A stretch of 64,000 nucleotides of DNA from Psychromonas aquimarina ATCC BAA-1526 (GTDB lineage: Bacteria; Pseudomonadota; Gammaproteobacteria; Enterobacterales; Psychromonadaceae). Under the pieces are notes generated by a model that saw nothing but the letters and a program-made list of their open reading frames with translations, had not been told where the DNA came from and searched no databases. Positions 54,619 through 64,000 of this stretch are shown here, one piece after another. Every line of letters starts with the position of its first letter. Positions within the stretch are counted from its first letter, which is position 1. Made by a program: the position numbers and the translations under genes. Location of the stretch: the NCBI RefSeq assembly GCF_000428725.1, contig NZ_AUAM01000019.1, positions 1 through 64,000 on the forward strand, written 5' to 3'.

Positions 54619-55908
54619 TTATTTATTTTGTTCACGAGCAATAGCACGGTAGGCAATATCATTACGGTGGAACATACCGTCCCAGCTGATCTGTTTCGCT
54701 AACTGATAAGCTTTCTGCTGCGCTTCTGTGACCGTATTACCCAGCGCCGTTGCACAAAGTACACGGCCGCCGTTAGTGACCACTTTGCCGTCTGTTTCAG
54801 CAGTACCGGCATGGAATACTTTCAGGCCTTCCATTTCTTCTGTCGGCAGCCCGGAAATCACTAAACCTTTCTGATAATCAGCAGGATAACCGCCGGCAGC
54901 TAATACAACACCAATAGCCGCACGTTCATCAAACTCAGCTTTCATATCCGCAAGTTCACCATTCACTCCCGCTAAACACAGAGTCACAATATCAGACTTC
55001 ATACGCAGCATAATCGGCTGGGTTTCAGGATCGCCAAAACGGCAGTTATATTCAATTACTTTCGGCGTACCGTCAGCCATAATCATCAGACCGGCATACA
55101 GGAAACCTGTATAAGTGTTACCTTCAGCCGCCATACCTTTAACAGTCGGCTTGATGACTAAATCCATAACGCGCTGGTGCATTTCCGCTGTGACCACAGG
55201 AGCCGGAGAATAAGCTCCCATACCGCCGGTATTCGGGCCGGTATCGCCGTCACCTACACGTTTGTGATCCTGGCTGGTTGCCATCGGCACAATATTTTCA
55301 CCGTCGACCATTACGATAAATGACGCTTCTTCACCGTCTAAGAACTCTTCAACAACAACACGGTGTCCCGCTTCACCAAATGCATTTCCCGCAAGCATAT
55401 CCTGAACCGCATCTTCCGCTTCCTGCAGAGTCATCGCGACTATCACACCTTTACCAGCAGCCAGACCATCCGCCTTGATTACAATCGGCGCACCTTTTTC
55501 ACGCACATAAGCAAGTGCAGGCTCGATTTCAGTAAAGTTCTGGTACCAGGCAGTCGGGATATCATGACGTGCTAAAAAATCTTTAGTGAAGGCTTTAGAG
55601 CCTTCCAGCTGTGCTGCACCTTTGGTTGGTCCGAAACACGCAAGTCCGGCATCCATAAAGGCATCAACGACACCGATAACCAGCGGCGCTTCCGGACCGA
55701 CAATGGTTAATTCAACACTGTTTTCTTTAGCAAATGCTACTAACGCATCGATATCTTCAACGCCGATATTTACATTGGTCACCTTAGCTTCAAGTGCACT
55801 GCCGGCATTACCCGGTGCCACAAAAATATTTTTTACCTGTGCATTCTGAGCAGCTTTCCACGCAAGAGCATGTTCACGTCCGCCGTTACCAATGATTAAA
55901 ACGTTCAT
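54619..55908 (-). CDS. purD: Phosphoribosylamine-glycine ligase PurD
   Basis: 429 aa ATP-grasp enzyme, second step of de novo purine synthesis. MNVLIIGNGGREHALAWKAA, AFTKDFLARHDIPTAWY, VIKADGLAAGKGVIVA, DGDTGPNTGGMGAYSPAP and EYNCRFGDPETQPIM are present. AAGGAATTTT lies before the ATG. In many relatives it follows purH directly; here a MITE and a terminator separate them, so it probably has its own promoter. Confidence 0.98.
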   Translation of the reverse strand: MNVLIIGNGGREHALAWKAAQNAQVKNIFVAPGNAGSALEAKVTNVNIGVEDIDALVAFAKENSVELTIVGPEAPLVIGVVDAFMDAGLACFGPTKGAAQLEGSKAFTKDFLARHDIPTAWYQNFTEIEPALAYVREKGAPIVIKADGLAAGKGVIVAMTLQEAEDAVQDMLAGNAFGEAGHRVVVEEFLDGEEASFIVMVDGENIVPMATSQDHKRVGDGDTGPNTGGMGAYSPAPVVTAEMHQRVMDLVIKPTVKGMAAEGNTYTGFLYAGLMIMADGTPKVIEYNCRFGDPETQPIMLRMKSDIVTLCLAGVNGELADMKAEFDERAAIGVVLAAGGYPADYQKGLVISGLPTEEMEGLKVFHAGTAETDGKVVTNGGRVLCATALGNTVTEAQQKAYQLAKQISWDGMFHRNDIAYRAIAREQNK

Positions 55909-55926
55909 AAAATTCCTTAAGGGTTA

Positions 55927-56087
55927 ATACCAAATCCACTAATTTTCTATTCATTTATGCTGGTTAAAATGGATGCTAGGTTCGTTCTTGATTTTGTAAT
56001 TAGAATAACTAGTTACTGCAATCAACGCCTTGCTTTCATCCATTTTTCCTACGCCTAAATAGAGCATTTAATTAATGGAATTGGTAT
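55927..56087. mobile_element. MITE-like element between purH and purD
   Basis: The left end ATACCAAATCCACTAATT matches the reverse complement of the right end, ATACCAATTCCATTAATT. 161 bp, no ORF. A truncated relative is at 36170-36310. Confidence 0.8.
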
Positions 56088-56106
56088 AATTTATTTTTTA
56101 ATTAAC

Positions 56107-56130
56107 AAAAAAGGAGCCTCGGCTCCTTTT
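56107..56130 (-). terminator. Rho-independent terminator of purH
   Basis: AAAGGAGCC pairs with GGCTCCTTT; on the minus strand it is followed by six T. It lies 17 nt after the purH stop. Confidence 0.9.
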
Positions 56131-56146
56131 ATTTATTCACTTGTAA

Positions 56147-57739
56147 TTAGTGGCGGAAATGGCGCATGCCGGTAAAGACCATCGCCATGCCGTGTTCGTC
56201 GGCGGCGGCGATAACTTCATCATCGCGCATTGAGCCCCCCGGCTGGATAACGCAGCTGATACCGGCTTCGGCAGCCGCATCAATACCGTCACGGAACGGG
56301 AAAAATGCATCTGAAGACATCACAGAGCCTTCAACCACCAGGTTTTCATCGGCGGCTTTAATACCCGCTACTTTAGCACTGTAAACCCGGCTCATCTGAC
56401 CCGCACCAACACCAACTGTTGTACAGTTTTTAACGTAGACAATGGCATTTGATTTAACAAATTTAGCAACTTTCCAGCTGAACAGCAGATCTTTCAGCTC
56501 TTCTTCGGTCGGCTGACGTTTAGAAACAACCTTAAGGTCTTCTAAATCCACCATGCCCTGGTCGCGATCCTGTACTAATAAACCGCCGTTAACACGCTTA
56601 ATATCAAACTGTGTCGTTTTAGCAGCCCACTCGCCGCACTCTAATAAACGTAAGTTTTTCTTAGCGGCAACAATTTGTGCGGCTTCAGAGCTTACTTTAG
56701 GGGCAATAATCACTTCCACAAACTGGCGGGAAACAATCGCTTCAGCAGTATCTGCATCAAGTTCACGGTTAAACGCAATAATACCGCCGAATGCCGATGT
56801 CGGATCAGTTTTGTAAGCACCTTCATAGGCTTCAAGAATATTTTCGCCTAGTGCCACACCGCATGGGTTTGCATGTTTAACAATCACGCAGGCCGGCTCG
56901 GCAAACTCTTTAACACACTCAAGCGCCGCATCGGTATCAGCAATATTGTTGTAAGAAAGCGCCTTGCCCTGAAGCTGTACGGCTGTTGCAACCGATGCTT
57001 CCTGTACGTCACCTTCAACATAAAAAGCAGCGGCCTGGTGAGAGTTTTCACCGTAGCGCATATCCTGCTTTTTCTCGAACTGCATGTTGAATGTACGCGG
57101 GAATTTAGACTCAGCATCACCTTCTGTGTTTTCACCGTAACTTGGCACCATAGTACCGAAGTAGTTAGCGATCATGCCGTCGTACTGGGCTGTGTGTTCA
57201 TAAGCGGCAATAGCCAGGTCAAAACGTGTTTTGTATACCAGGCCGCCGTTATTTTCTTTCATTTCATCGAGAATGCGTGAGTAATCACTTGAGTTAACAA
57301 CGATGGCAACATCTTTATGATTTTTAGCCGCCGCACGTACCATTGTCGGGCCGCCGATATCAATATTTTCAACTGCATCTTCTAAAGAACAATCCGGACG
57401 GGCAACTGTTGCAGCAAACGGATAAAGATTAACAACTACCATATCGATAGCTTCAATGCCGTTATCAGACATAACAGTTTCATCTATACCGCGGCGTGCA
57501 AGAATACCGCCGTGAATTTTAGGGTGTAAAGTTTTAACACGTCCATCCATCATTTCAGGAAAACCGGTGTAATCAGACACTTCTGTTACTTTAATGCCGT
57601 TATCAGCAAGTAACTTACATGTTCCACCGGTAGAAAGGATCTGCACACCTTTCTCAGTCAGCTCTCTGGCAAATTCCACAATACCTGTTTTATCAGAAAC
57701 ACTTAACAGTGCTCGTTTAATCGGTCGGCTATTTTCCAT
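56147..57739 (-). CDS. purH: Bifunctional AICAR formyltransferase / IMP cyclohydrolase PurH
   Basis: 530 aa, last two steps of IMP synthesis. N-terminal cyclohydrolase ([53 protein letters not shown]) and C-terminal transformylase with [24 protein letters not shown] and [10 protein letters not shown]. Start set at MENSRP (57739), which aligns with the family; an ATG 12 nt upstream has its GAGG too close. Ends at its own terminator. Confidence 0.97.
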   Translation of the reverse strand: MENSRPIKRALLSVSDKTGIVEFARELTEKGVQILSTGGTCKLLADNGIKVTEVSDYTGFPEMMDGRVKTLHPKIHGGILARRGIDETVMSDNGIEAIDMVVVNLYPFAATVARPDCSLEDAVENIDIGGPTMVRAAAKNHKDVAIVVNSSDYSRILDEMKENNGGLVYKTRFDLAIAAYEHTAQYDGMIANYFGTMVPSYGENTEGDAESKFPRTFNMQFEKKQDMRYGENSHQAAAFYVEGDVQEASVATAVQLQGKALSYNNIADTDAALECVKEFAEPACVIVKHANPCGVALGENILEAYEGAYKTDPTSAFGGIIAFNRELDADTAEAIVSRQFVEVIIAPKVSSEAAQIVAAKKNLRLLECGEWAAKTTQFDIKRVNGGLLVQDRDQGMVDLEDLKVVSKRQPTEEELKDLLFSWKVAKFVKSNAIVYVKNCTTVGVGAGQMSRVYSAKVAGIKAADENLVVEGSVMSSDAFFPFRDGIDAAAEAGISCVIQPGGSMRDDEVIAAADEHGMAMVFTGMRHFRH

Positions 57740-57830
57740 TTTCTTCCACATTCCTCGGTTAATGAATCAATAAGCAAAAACCAAAATTGGTTTTTTTCAC
57801 TCATACAATACAATTTCTTTGAACTCGGAC

Positions 57831-57845
57831 GGGTATTCTACCCGA
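57831..57845. promoter_or_regulatory. Palindrome in the purH upstream region
   Basis: CGGGTA-TTC-TACCCG, a perfect 6-bp inverted repeat that on the minus strand contains a TAGAAT -10-like hexamer. It may be part of the purH promoter/operator. It is not a recognisable PurR box. Confidence 0.35.
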
Positions 57846-58027
57846 AAATGCCGGGAATTTGAGCTGTTTTATTGAATTTATGCATATTAACTATGGTTCA
57901 TCATCCAACCTATCGGGCGTCCGGGCTGCAGTGCGCCGAGGATACAGCCTGTGCATTTTTGCGGCTAATGTAAAGCCAATATCTTATCCAGATATTCTAA
58001 CGACAGAAGAAAAATTTAATAGAAACG

Positions 58028-60301
58028 TCACGACAAATGATTCAAAGCCATAGGGCGGTGATGTTGAAACCAGCGGTTAAATTCGCTGCTGGACAAGGGT
58101 TCTGAATAATAATAGCCTTGTATGATATCAACCTCTAAAAAACGCAGTTTAGCCAGTTGTTCTTCATGTTCAACACCTTCAGCAACAACAGATAGCTTCA
58201 ATGCATGCGCCATATTGGTAATTGCCGTTACCAGCGCTTCCCCCTGCTGATCTTTACTAATATCAACGATAAATGCCCGATCAATTTTCAAACAGTCAAA
58301 GGGGTACTTTTTCAGATAATTTAACGACGAATAACCCGTGCCGAAATCATCCAGGGATAAACGCACACCACGGTCAACTAATTGATGCATAGTATTTAAT
58401 ACCGACTCCTGATTACCAAGCAGTAACCCTTCGGTTATCTCCACCTCTAAAGATGAAGGCCTGACTCCGGCAGCCGCCAGCGCCCTGTCAATCACATTCA
58501 CTAAATCTCCGTATAAAAACTGCCTTGGAGAGACATTAACAGCAAGATAAAAATCATCTCCAAATTTTTTCTGCCAGATTTTCAGCTGCAGGCAGGCCTG
58601 CTCTATAACCCAGCTGCCTATACTGACTATTTCGCCGCTTTTTTCTGCAACCGGAATAAACTGATCCGGATAAACCTGTCCTAAATGATCGTTATACCAG
58701 CGGATTAATACTTCAGCTCCCATTAAACGGTCGTCCAGACTGCTGACAAAAGGCTGATATACAAGGCTTAGTTCGGAATTTGCAAGTGCTTTAGTTAAAT
58801 ATTTTTCGATGCGCATATTAGCCTGTAATGACTCTTCAAGCTCACCGCTATAAATCTGCGTTTGTTTCGAAGATGATGATTTTGCGGCATGCAGAGCAAT
58901 ATCCAGTTTTTTTAATAGAGCTTCAGTGCTTAACCCCTCATTGGGGCTGAATACAATGCCGATATTAACCGTAAGTTTAAGCTCAACATCCTGCAGCCTG
59001 ACAGGAAATTCAAAAAAAGAGTGCAGCCGCTTAATTATTTTATTAAGAGCCTGCTGCGAATTTACCCTATGCAGAACAAAAGCAAATTCATCACCATTAT
59101 AACGGCAGAGCATCGACAGCTGATCGCCGATCATGCATATTTTCTGCGCGGTATACTTTAAAGCCAGATCTCCAATTTCATGCCCAAGGGTATTATTAAT
59201 TCGTTTGAAATCGTATAAATCAACAATACAAACTGCAGCGCTGTGATGCTCTTTAACGTTATTAAAATATTTTGTTAACTGGTTAATAAATACATTACGA
59301 TTTAAAAGCCCGGTTAACGGATCATACTGCAGAAAATGTTCAATGGTTTGTGCGCGTTTTTCTAATCTGCTTACCTCTTTACCAATAATAACCAGCGAGC
59401 TGTTACTAATACTTTGTGAAAGTTTAAACTGGGAAAACTCAAATTCGTGCACCTCACCATGTGGATCGATAATCTCTTGTATGTAAAGAGGTTTCCCACT
59501 ATTTCTTGCAGTAAAGCGGCTTAGGGAATTAACTAAAGCATGCGGGAATATATTCTTAGCACTCTTTCCAAGCACCTCGTCACTAGTCTGCCCCAGTAAA
59601 TCACATAATAATTTATTAGCGATGATAATTTCATCATCGCTGTTTTTAACAAACACGATGTAGGGGATATGCTCAATAATAGTCCTCAACATCTGCTCCT
59701 TACCCTGAAGGAGCTCAAGCATCTCCTGCTGCCTGCTGATATCCCGGATACAGCCCTGCAGCTCCGGCCCGGCTGAACTTTTATTACTAACGGTACGGAT
59801 CTCAGCCCAGATAATCGTACCATTTTTACAGATAAGCCTGCTTTGCTGAGAATGGGCTTGTAAATTTTCACGTTCGCTCTGTTCACTAATCGAATTAAAA
59901 TCACCGGCATCATAAAATAATGAAGAGAACGGACGTAATAACAATTCTGCTTCGTTATAACCCAGAATAGATTCACTAAGTGCTGAAATAAAAGTGATAC
60001 TGCCGGCAGGGTTCAAATGAAATAACACATTACTGGAATCTTGAATAAGCGCTTCGGCGATCTTTATTTCATGCTGTTCAAATGCTTCGCTCTGTTTTCT
60101 TTTGAGCTGCAGGGTAAAAATTTGATAACCCCAGAACAATGTGCTGAAAACAAGTAAGAAAATCATTTCTATCTGATTAACTTCTTCATTGCTGAGTTCA
60201 CGGTTTAATAACGATGGAGATAGATTAATATAAAAGAAATAACAGGAAATAAGTATTAAAAAGTAACGTATGAGGATCGTCGCAGCATGGTTTTTTAACA
60301 T
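58028..60301 (-). CDS. Membrane PAS-PAS-GGDEF-EAL c-di-GMP signalling protein
   Basis: 757 aa. Two N-terminal membrane helices (about 8-28, 45-62), two PAS domains (about 88-195 and 205-320; RDISRQQE and EVSRLEKR mark the PAC ends), GGDEF (about 335-490) and EAL (about 500-750). The GGDEF signature is degenerate (CRYNGDEFAF), so cyclase activity is doubtful. The EAL domain keeps EVLIRW, NVSPRQF, EITEGLLL, DDFGTGYSSL, LKIDRAFI and EGVEHEEQ, consistent with an active c-di-GMP phosphodiesterase. Monocistronic. Confidence 0.92.
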   Translation of the reverse strand: MLKNHAATILIRYFLILISCYFFYINLSPSLLNRELSNEEVNQIEMIFLLVFSTLFWGYQIFTLQLKRKQSEAFEQHEIKIAEALIQDSSNVLFHLNPAGSITFISALSESILGYNEAELLLRPFSSLFYDAGDFNSISEQSERENLQAHSQQSRLICKNGTIIWAEIRTVSNKSSAGPELQGCIRDISRQQEMLELLQGKEQMLRTIIEHIPYIVFVKNSDDEIIIANKLLCDLLGQTSDEVLGKSAKNIFPHALVNSLSRFTARNSGKPLYIQEIIDPHGEVHEFEFSQFKLSQSISNSSLVIIGKEVSRLEKRAQTIEHFLQYDPLTGLLNRNVFINQLTKYFNNVKEHHSAAVCIVDLYDFKRINNTLGHEIGDLALKYTAQKICMIGDQLSMLCRYNGDEFAFVLHRVNSQQALNKIIKRLHSFFEFPVRLQDVELKLTVNIGIVFSPNEGLSTEALLKKLDIALHAAKSSSSKQTQIYSGELEESLQANMRIEKYLTKALANSELSLVYQPFVSSLDDRLMGAEVLIRWYNDHLGQVYPDQFIPVAEKSGEIVSIGSWVIEQACLQLKIWQKKFGDDFYLAVNVSPRQFLYGDLVNVIDRALAAAGVRPSSLEVEITEGLLLGNQESVLNTMHQLVDRGVRLSLDDFGTGYSSLNYLKKYPFDCLKIDRAFIVDISKDQQGEALVTAITNMAHALKLSVVAEGVEHEEQLAKLRFLEVDIIQGYYYSEPLSSSEFNRWFQHHRPMALNHLS

Positions 60302-60401
60302 AAGCCCCCCGAACTATTTATTAAATAAGAGTCGTAACTAGTTATAGTAAAAACCATCAAAAACCCAACAAAATAATGTCACATTTTTTACATTCAGGCA
60401 A

Positions 60402-60428
60402 AAAAAACCATGCAGAGCATGGTTTTTA
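60402..60428 (-). terminator. Rho-independent terminator of hemE
   Basis: AAAACCATGC pairs with GCATGGTTTT; on the minus strand it is followed by eight T. It lies 18 nt after the hemE stop. Confidence 0.92.
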
Positions 60429-60445
60429 TTAAAGAAAGGAGGAAA

Positions 60446-61510
60446 TTAAATATGGTATGGGGTGCTTAGCTCATGAACAGCATCAATAAATACCTTGGCG
60501 TTTTCAGGCGGCACATCAAGATGAATACCATGACCTAAATTGAAAACATGCCCGTTTCCTTTGCCGAACCCCTGCAGAATAGACGCGACTTCTTCTCTGA
60601 TACGCTCGGGTGATGCATATAACATTGAAGGATCCATATTACCCTGCAGTGCTACGCGGTCACCGACACGCGCTTTAGCGCTCGCCATATCAATCGTCCA
60701 GTCAAGACCAATAGCATCACAGCCGGTATCAGCAATAGACTCCAGCCACTGCCCGCCGTTTTTAGTAAACAGGGTTACTGGTACTTTTTTGCCGTCATAG
60801 GTCCGCTGCAGACCGTCGACAATTTTTGCCATATACTGCAGAGAAAAATCTTTATAGTCACGCGGAGATAAAACACCTCCCCAAGTATCAAAAACCATCA
60901 CAGACTGAGCACCGGCGGCAATCTGCGCATTTAAATAATCAATAACCGAATCTGCAAGTTTATCCAGCAGTGCATGTAAAATCTGCGGATCAGCAAAAGC
61001 CATTTTTTTAATCTTGGTAAATGCTTTTGAGCTGCCGCCTTCAACCATATAAGTTGCTAAGGTCCACGGACTGCCGGAGAAACCGATCAGCGGCACTTGA
61101 CCTTTTAATTCGCGGCGAATAGTACGTACCGCGTTCATAACATACTGCAGCTCGCCTTCAGGATCCGGCATAATCAAATTATCAACATCCTTTCTGCAGG
61201 TAATAGGACGTTCAAATTTAGGGCCTTCGCCTTCTTCAAAATAAAGCCCCAGTCCCATTGCATCAGGAATTGTTAAAATATCAGAGAATAAAATAGCGGC
61301 ATCTAAATCAAATCTACGCAGCGGCTGCAGTGTCACCTCACAAGCAAGCTCAGCATTACGGCATAACGACATAAAGTCACCGGCCTGAGCACGGGTTGCT
61401 TTATATTCTGGCAGGTAACGCCCTGCCTGACGCATCATCCATACCGGTGTTTTATCTACCGGCTGTTTTAATAACGCGCGAATATAACGATCATTTTTTA
61501 ATTCAGTCAT
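60446..61510 (-). CDS. hemE: Uroporphyrinogen decarboxylase HemE
   Basis: 354 aa heme-pathway enzyme converting uroporphyrinogen III to coproporphyrinogen [73 protein letters not shown] and the C-terminal [17 protein letters not shown] are all present. It lies downstream of nudC in the same direction, about 110 bp apart. Confidence 0.98.
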   Translation of the reverse strand: MTELKNDRYIRALLKQPVDKTPVWMMRQAGRYLPEYKATRAQAGDFMSLCRNAELACEVTLQPLRRFDLDAAILFSDILTIPDAMGLGLYFEEGEGPKFERPITCRKDVDNLIMPDPEGELQYVMNAVRTIRRELKGQVPLIGFSGSPWTLATYMVEGGSSKAFTKIKKMAFADPQILHALLDKLADSVIDYLNAQIAAGAQSVMVFDTWGGVLSPRDYKDFSLQYMAKIVDGLQRTYDGKKVPVTLFTKNGGQWLESIADTGCDAIGLDWTIDMASAKARVGDRVALQGNMDPSMLYASPERIREEVASILQGFGKGNGHVFNLGHGIHLDVPPENAKVFIDAVHELSTPYHI

Positions 61511-61620
61511 ACTTATTTAATTCCATCAAAATTTAGATATGTTGCAAGTATGCTATCACTTTTAACATCTTTTATATTCAATAATTATTTATCAGGGCAC
61601 AAAAATTTTCATTCTGATAA

Positions 61621-62433
61621 CTAACGACACTGTTCGATTAATTTATCGATAAGTTTTCGTGCAAGTGTGCCGGGGTTCGGCAGCACAGGTAGATTATCAA
61701 TATCGTACCAGGCGGCAGAGCAAAGCTCTTTAGGATCAATAGAGATATTTCCCGCTCTATATTCCGCGGTAAACCCCATCATCAGGGAGTGTGGAAACGG
61801 CCAGGGCTGGCTAGTAACATATTGAATATTTTTTATTTTAATACCAGACTCTTCATAAACCTCCCGTTCAACACAAGCCTCTAAAGTTTCTCCCGCTTCG
61901 GTAAAACCAGCCAGCGTTGTATAAACGGGGCGGTTATCTTTTTTATGACGCTGGTGCAGTGCCAGTAGAATTTGTTTTTCTTTACGGATGCCGACAATAA
62001 TACAGGGGGAAACTCGCGGATAAACGCGGTGCTGACAGTGATAACATTTCATTGCAGTTTCCCAGTTAATGACCTGCATTTTTTGTCCGCACTGTCCGCA
62101 GAACTGATGTGTCTTATAAAACAACGATATTTGAAAAGCGCGCCCGGCCATATCGAATAAAGCATCATCTACAGTGCCAAGCAGTGAACGTAATTGAGAA
62201 TATTCCCCCAGACCAACATCCGTCTTCTCCGGCAGCTCTACTAAATAGCAGGGGCTTGACTGATAATCTCCAATTTTTATTTTACCGGCAACCAGCTGCG
62301 CTGAAAAAGTTAAATCATCAAGACAGCCGTAAGGCACAAAGCTTCCCTGCGGCTGCAGCACAATTTCTCCCTGAGCAAGAATAAACCACCAGGCATTTTC
62401 CTGGTGGTTAATTTTCATATCTATTGATTTCAT
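61621..62433 (-). CDS. nudC: NADH pyrophosphatase / RNA decapping hydrolase NudC
   Basis: 270 aa Nudix enzyme acting on NAD(H) and NAD-capped RNA. Zinc ribbon CGQCGQKMQVI...CYHCQHRVYPRVSP and Nudix box GFTEAGETLEACVEREVYEE, SGI. The QPWPFPHSLMMGF motif is the NudC subfamily signature. AAGGAATTTAA precedes the ATG. Divergent from rsd, as in E. coli rsd/nudC-hemE. Confidence 0.95.
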   Translation of the reverse strand: MKSIDMKINHQENAWWFILAQGEIVLQPQGSFVPYGCLDDLTFSAQLVAGKIKIGDYQSSPCYLVELPEKTDVGLGEYSQLRSLLGTVDDALFDMAGRAFQISLFYKTHQFCGQCGQKMQVINWETAMKCYHCQHRVYPRVSPCIIVGIRKEKQILLALHQRHKKDNRPVYTTLAGFTEAGETLEACVEREVYEESGIKIKNIQYVTSQPWPFPHSLMMGFTAEYRAGNISIDPKELCSAAWYDIDNLPVLPNPGTLARKLIDKLIEQCR

Positions 62434-62665
62434 TTAAATTCCTTAACTGCTCGGATTACTTTTAAAAAAATAATATCCCATAAACAACAATCAGAAAGTC
62501 AATAATTCTGCACACTTAAATGGGCCTAGTAACAATTGACGGGATTGGCTGAAGCTCACAGTTATACAGGAAGATTATCTTCAAACTCAAATTCAAGTTG
62601 ACGATCAGGAGAATTTTCTTTAGTTTTTAGTTTATGAAACCGATGTCTACTCAAAAGGAAGCTGT

Positions 62666-63139
62666 ATGCTGACCAAATTAGAACAAGCAAAAGAAGAGTG
62701 GGGCGGCACCCTTACTGTTATTGACAACTGGCTGGAAGAACGTCAGAACCTGGTTGTTTTATATTGTGAATTAGCAGGTTTACCACCTTATCAGCAGGCA
62801 ACCCGCTGTTTACCAGAACAAGAAAAAATAACTAAATTCTGCCAGCTGCTGCTCGACTACGCATCAACTGGACATTTTGAAGTTTACGAGCAGATCATTT
62901 CTCAATGTAAATTAGACGGTGAAAACAACCTGAAAATTGCACAGGAACTCTATTCACGTATCACCACCACAACCGATACCGCCCTGAACTTTAATGACAA
63001 ATATGCGGAATCTGCCAATGACAAAGCACTGCTTGATTTTGACAGAGATCTGTCGGAATTAGGGCAGATTATGGAAGGTCGTTTTGAACGCGAAGATCAG
63101 TTATTAGAAGTTGTGCATCTGCACCATACTCTGGCGTAG
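62666..63139 (+). CDS. rsd: Anti-sigma-70 regulator Rsd
   Basis: 157 aa helical protein sequestering RpoD in stationary phase. MLTKLEQAKEEWGGTLTVID, NWLEERQNLVVLYCELAGL and the central LCQLLLDYASTGHFEVYEQI match Rsd/AlgQ. Divergent from nudC. The terminator is shared with a convergent DUF3802 gene. Confidence 0.93.
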   Translation: MLTKLEQAKEEWGGTLTVIDNWLEERQNLVVLYCELAGLPPYQQATRCLPEQEKITKFCQLLLDYASTGHFEVYEQIISQCKLDGENNLKIAQELYSRITTTTDTALNFNDKYAESANDKALLDFDRDLSELGQIMEGRFEREDQLLEVVHLHHTLA

Positions 63140-63161
63140 AATAACAGCCGCCTAGAAACAA

Positions 63162-63195
63162 AAAAAACCAATACCGTAAAGCTGTATTGGTTTTT
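63162..63195. terminator. Bidirectional terminator between rsd and the DUF3802 gene
   Basis: AAAAACCAATAC pairs with GTATTGGTTTTT around CGTAAAGCT, with A/T tracts on both sides. Confidence 0.92.
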
Positions 63196-63217
63196 AATGT
63201 GTGCAGAAAATAACTAT

Positions 63218-63562
63218 CTAAACGTTTACCGGAACCTGCGAATCCAAACTGTTTTTAAGTAATAAGAAATATTCTTCAATAAATTCAATTTGTGAAGCAC
63301 TTGCAGGTTTGTCCCACAAACTTCCTAAAATCTGCTCAATATCCTCGACCAGCTTGTCACCTTCTGCAATAACCACAAGTCGAGTTTTATTACTCAACTG
63401 CGGCTGCTGCTGACAGAAACATAGAAGCATATCTGCAACTTGATCAGAGACAATATCTGAAATCAACTCGCCCTTATCAGAGCCCTTCTGTCCTTCAAAA
63501 ATATCTAAATTGTCAGCAAAATAACTTATACAAGCATCATATGCATCGCTTTTTAATAACAT
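63218..63562 (-). CDS. DUF3802 family protein
   Basis: 114 aa acidic, helical cytosolic protein: SDAYDACISYFADNLDIFEG, ISDIVSDQVADMLLCFC, VVIAEGDKLVEDIEQILGSL. The pattern matches a small family found in Vibrio and Shewanella (DUF3802), recalled rather than searched. Function unknown. AGGATAG lies before the ATG. Confidence 0.7.
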   Translation of the reverse strand: MLLKSDAYDACISYFADNLDIFEGQKGSDKGELISDIVSDQVADMLLCFCQQQPQLSNKTRLVVIAEGDKLVEDIEQILGSLWDKPASASQIEFIEEYFLLLKNSLDSQVPVNV

Positions 63563-63674
63563 CTAACTATCCTAATTAATTGGCATAATTACAATATAGT
63601 CATATTTACATAATTCACAATAGCCGCATGAAGCACATTAAATAAAATTTATATCTGCTTAAAGTTGTTTTTTA

Positions 63675-64000
63675 TCATAATGAAGCGTAAGTCTGCGACA
63701 TCTCTTTTAAGAACAGATCGCGGCGCTTAACAAAGGCTTTCTGCTGTTTCTGCGGCACTTTCTGTGACAGCGGCAGATCCACCTTCATCGCATTAACCGG
63801 TTTATTATAAACATGGAATTCGTAATGTAAGTGCGGTCCTGTAGATCGCCCGGTATTGCCTGATTTAGCAATTAAAGTGCCCATTTTCACACGCTGACCT
63901 TTACGCACCAGTATTTTACTTAAATGCAGGAAGCGAGTGGTATATTTTCGGCCGTGTTTAATCACAATATAATTACCAGCAGCCGGATGATAACCAGCCC
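63675..64000 (-). CDS. mepM: M23 murein endopeptidase, MepM-like (3' part only)
   Basis: The frame stays open to the window edge: GYHPAAGNYIVIKHGRKYTT, RFLHLSKILVRKGQRVKMGT and SGNTGRSTGPHLHYEFH. The last supplies the HxH zinc ligands of the LytM domain. C-terminal VKRRDLFLKEM is typical of MepM (YebA). It cleaves D-Ala-mDAP cross-links in peptidoglycan. The N-terminal signal and LysM/OapA-type parts lie beyond 64000. Confidence 0.85.
   Translation of the reverse strand, partial: AGYHPAAGNYIVIKHGRKYTTRFLHLSKILVRKGQRVKMGTLIAKSGNTGRSTGPHLHYEFHVYNKPVNAMKVDLPLSQKVPQKQQKAFVKRRDLFLKEMSQTYASL

Noticed and set aside
57859-58053. 64-codon plus-strand frame between purH and the GGDEF-EAL gene
   Set aside because: No ribosome-binding site; it overlaps the end of the GGDEF-EAL gene and the purH promoter region.

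Overview
The window comes from a marine gammaproteobacterium, most likely Psychromonas or a close relative between Alteromonadales and Vibrionales. The 16S 5' end, the vertically inherited gene orders and the marine accessory genes all fit this. Gene blocks familiar from E. coli and Vibrio appear in recognisable order: rrn-gmhB-rcsF-trmO-proS, pldB-yigL, pilU-pilT-yggS-proC-yggT-yggU-rdgB-hemW, fkpA-slyX, aroQ...prmA-dusB-fis, yjaG-hupA, hcp-hcr, purH/purD and hemE-nudC/rsd.

Layout: 1-556 is the start of an rRNA operon read leftwards, with its boxA and stringent-type P1 promoter. 557-9.7 kb holds envelope and translation genes (gmhB, rcsF, trmO, a rhomboid protease, proS, pldB, yigL, a large lipoprotein, yaaA). 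9.8-16.8 kb is the pilTU/yggS-hemW housekeeping block. 17.1-19.8 kb carries an rsgA paralogue behind a long structured leader, then an adenine riboswitch in front of an adenine/adenosine deaminase. 19.8-26.2 kb is accessory: a PEP-CTERM surface protein beside an array of palindromic operator-like sites, a carbonic anhydrase-chemoreceptor pair, a periplasmic solute-binding protein and a membrane protein.

26.5-34.3 kb looks like an inserted island. It encodes two large secreted proteases, a gingipain-like C25 peptidase with four PKD-like repeats and an M9 collagenase with two PPC repeats, plus an AT-rich orphan gene. A decayed copy of the 3' end of the flavoprotein gene yhiN lies at its left edge, and the intact yhiN lies at its right edge. 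The two copies are in the same orientation, which suggests insertion or duplication at the yhiN 3' end.

34.3-44.2 kb holds yhiN, a histidine phosphatase, fkpA, a WD40 lipoprotein, slyX, a DinB-like/NRDE pair, an isolated pilX-pilV minor-pilin pair (the PilV tail resembles a chitin-binding module) and acs. 44.5-51.5 kb is aroQ, a two-component system where accBC usually sits, then prmA-dusB-fis and yjaG-hupA. 51.8-64 kb holds hcp-hcr (nitrosative stress), purD and purH separated by a MITE, a PAS-GGDEF-EAL protein, hemE, nudC, rsd, a DUF3802 protein and the 3' part of a mepM-like M23 peptidase that runs off the window.

At least three MITE-like elements were found (36.2, 44.2 and 55.9 kb). No complete tRNA, insertion sequence with transposase, CRISPR array or prophage was seen.
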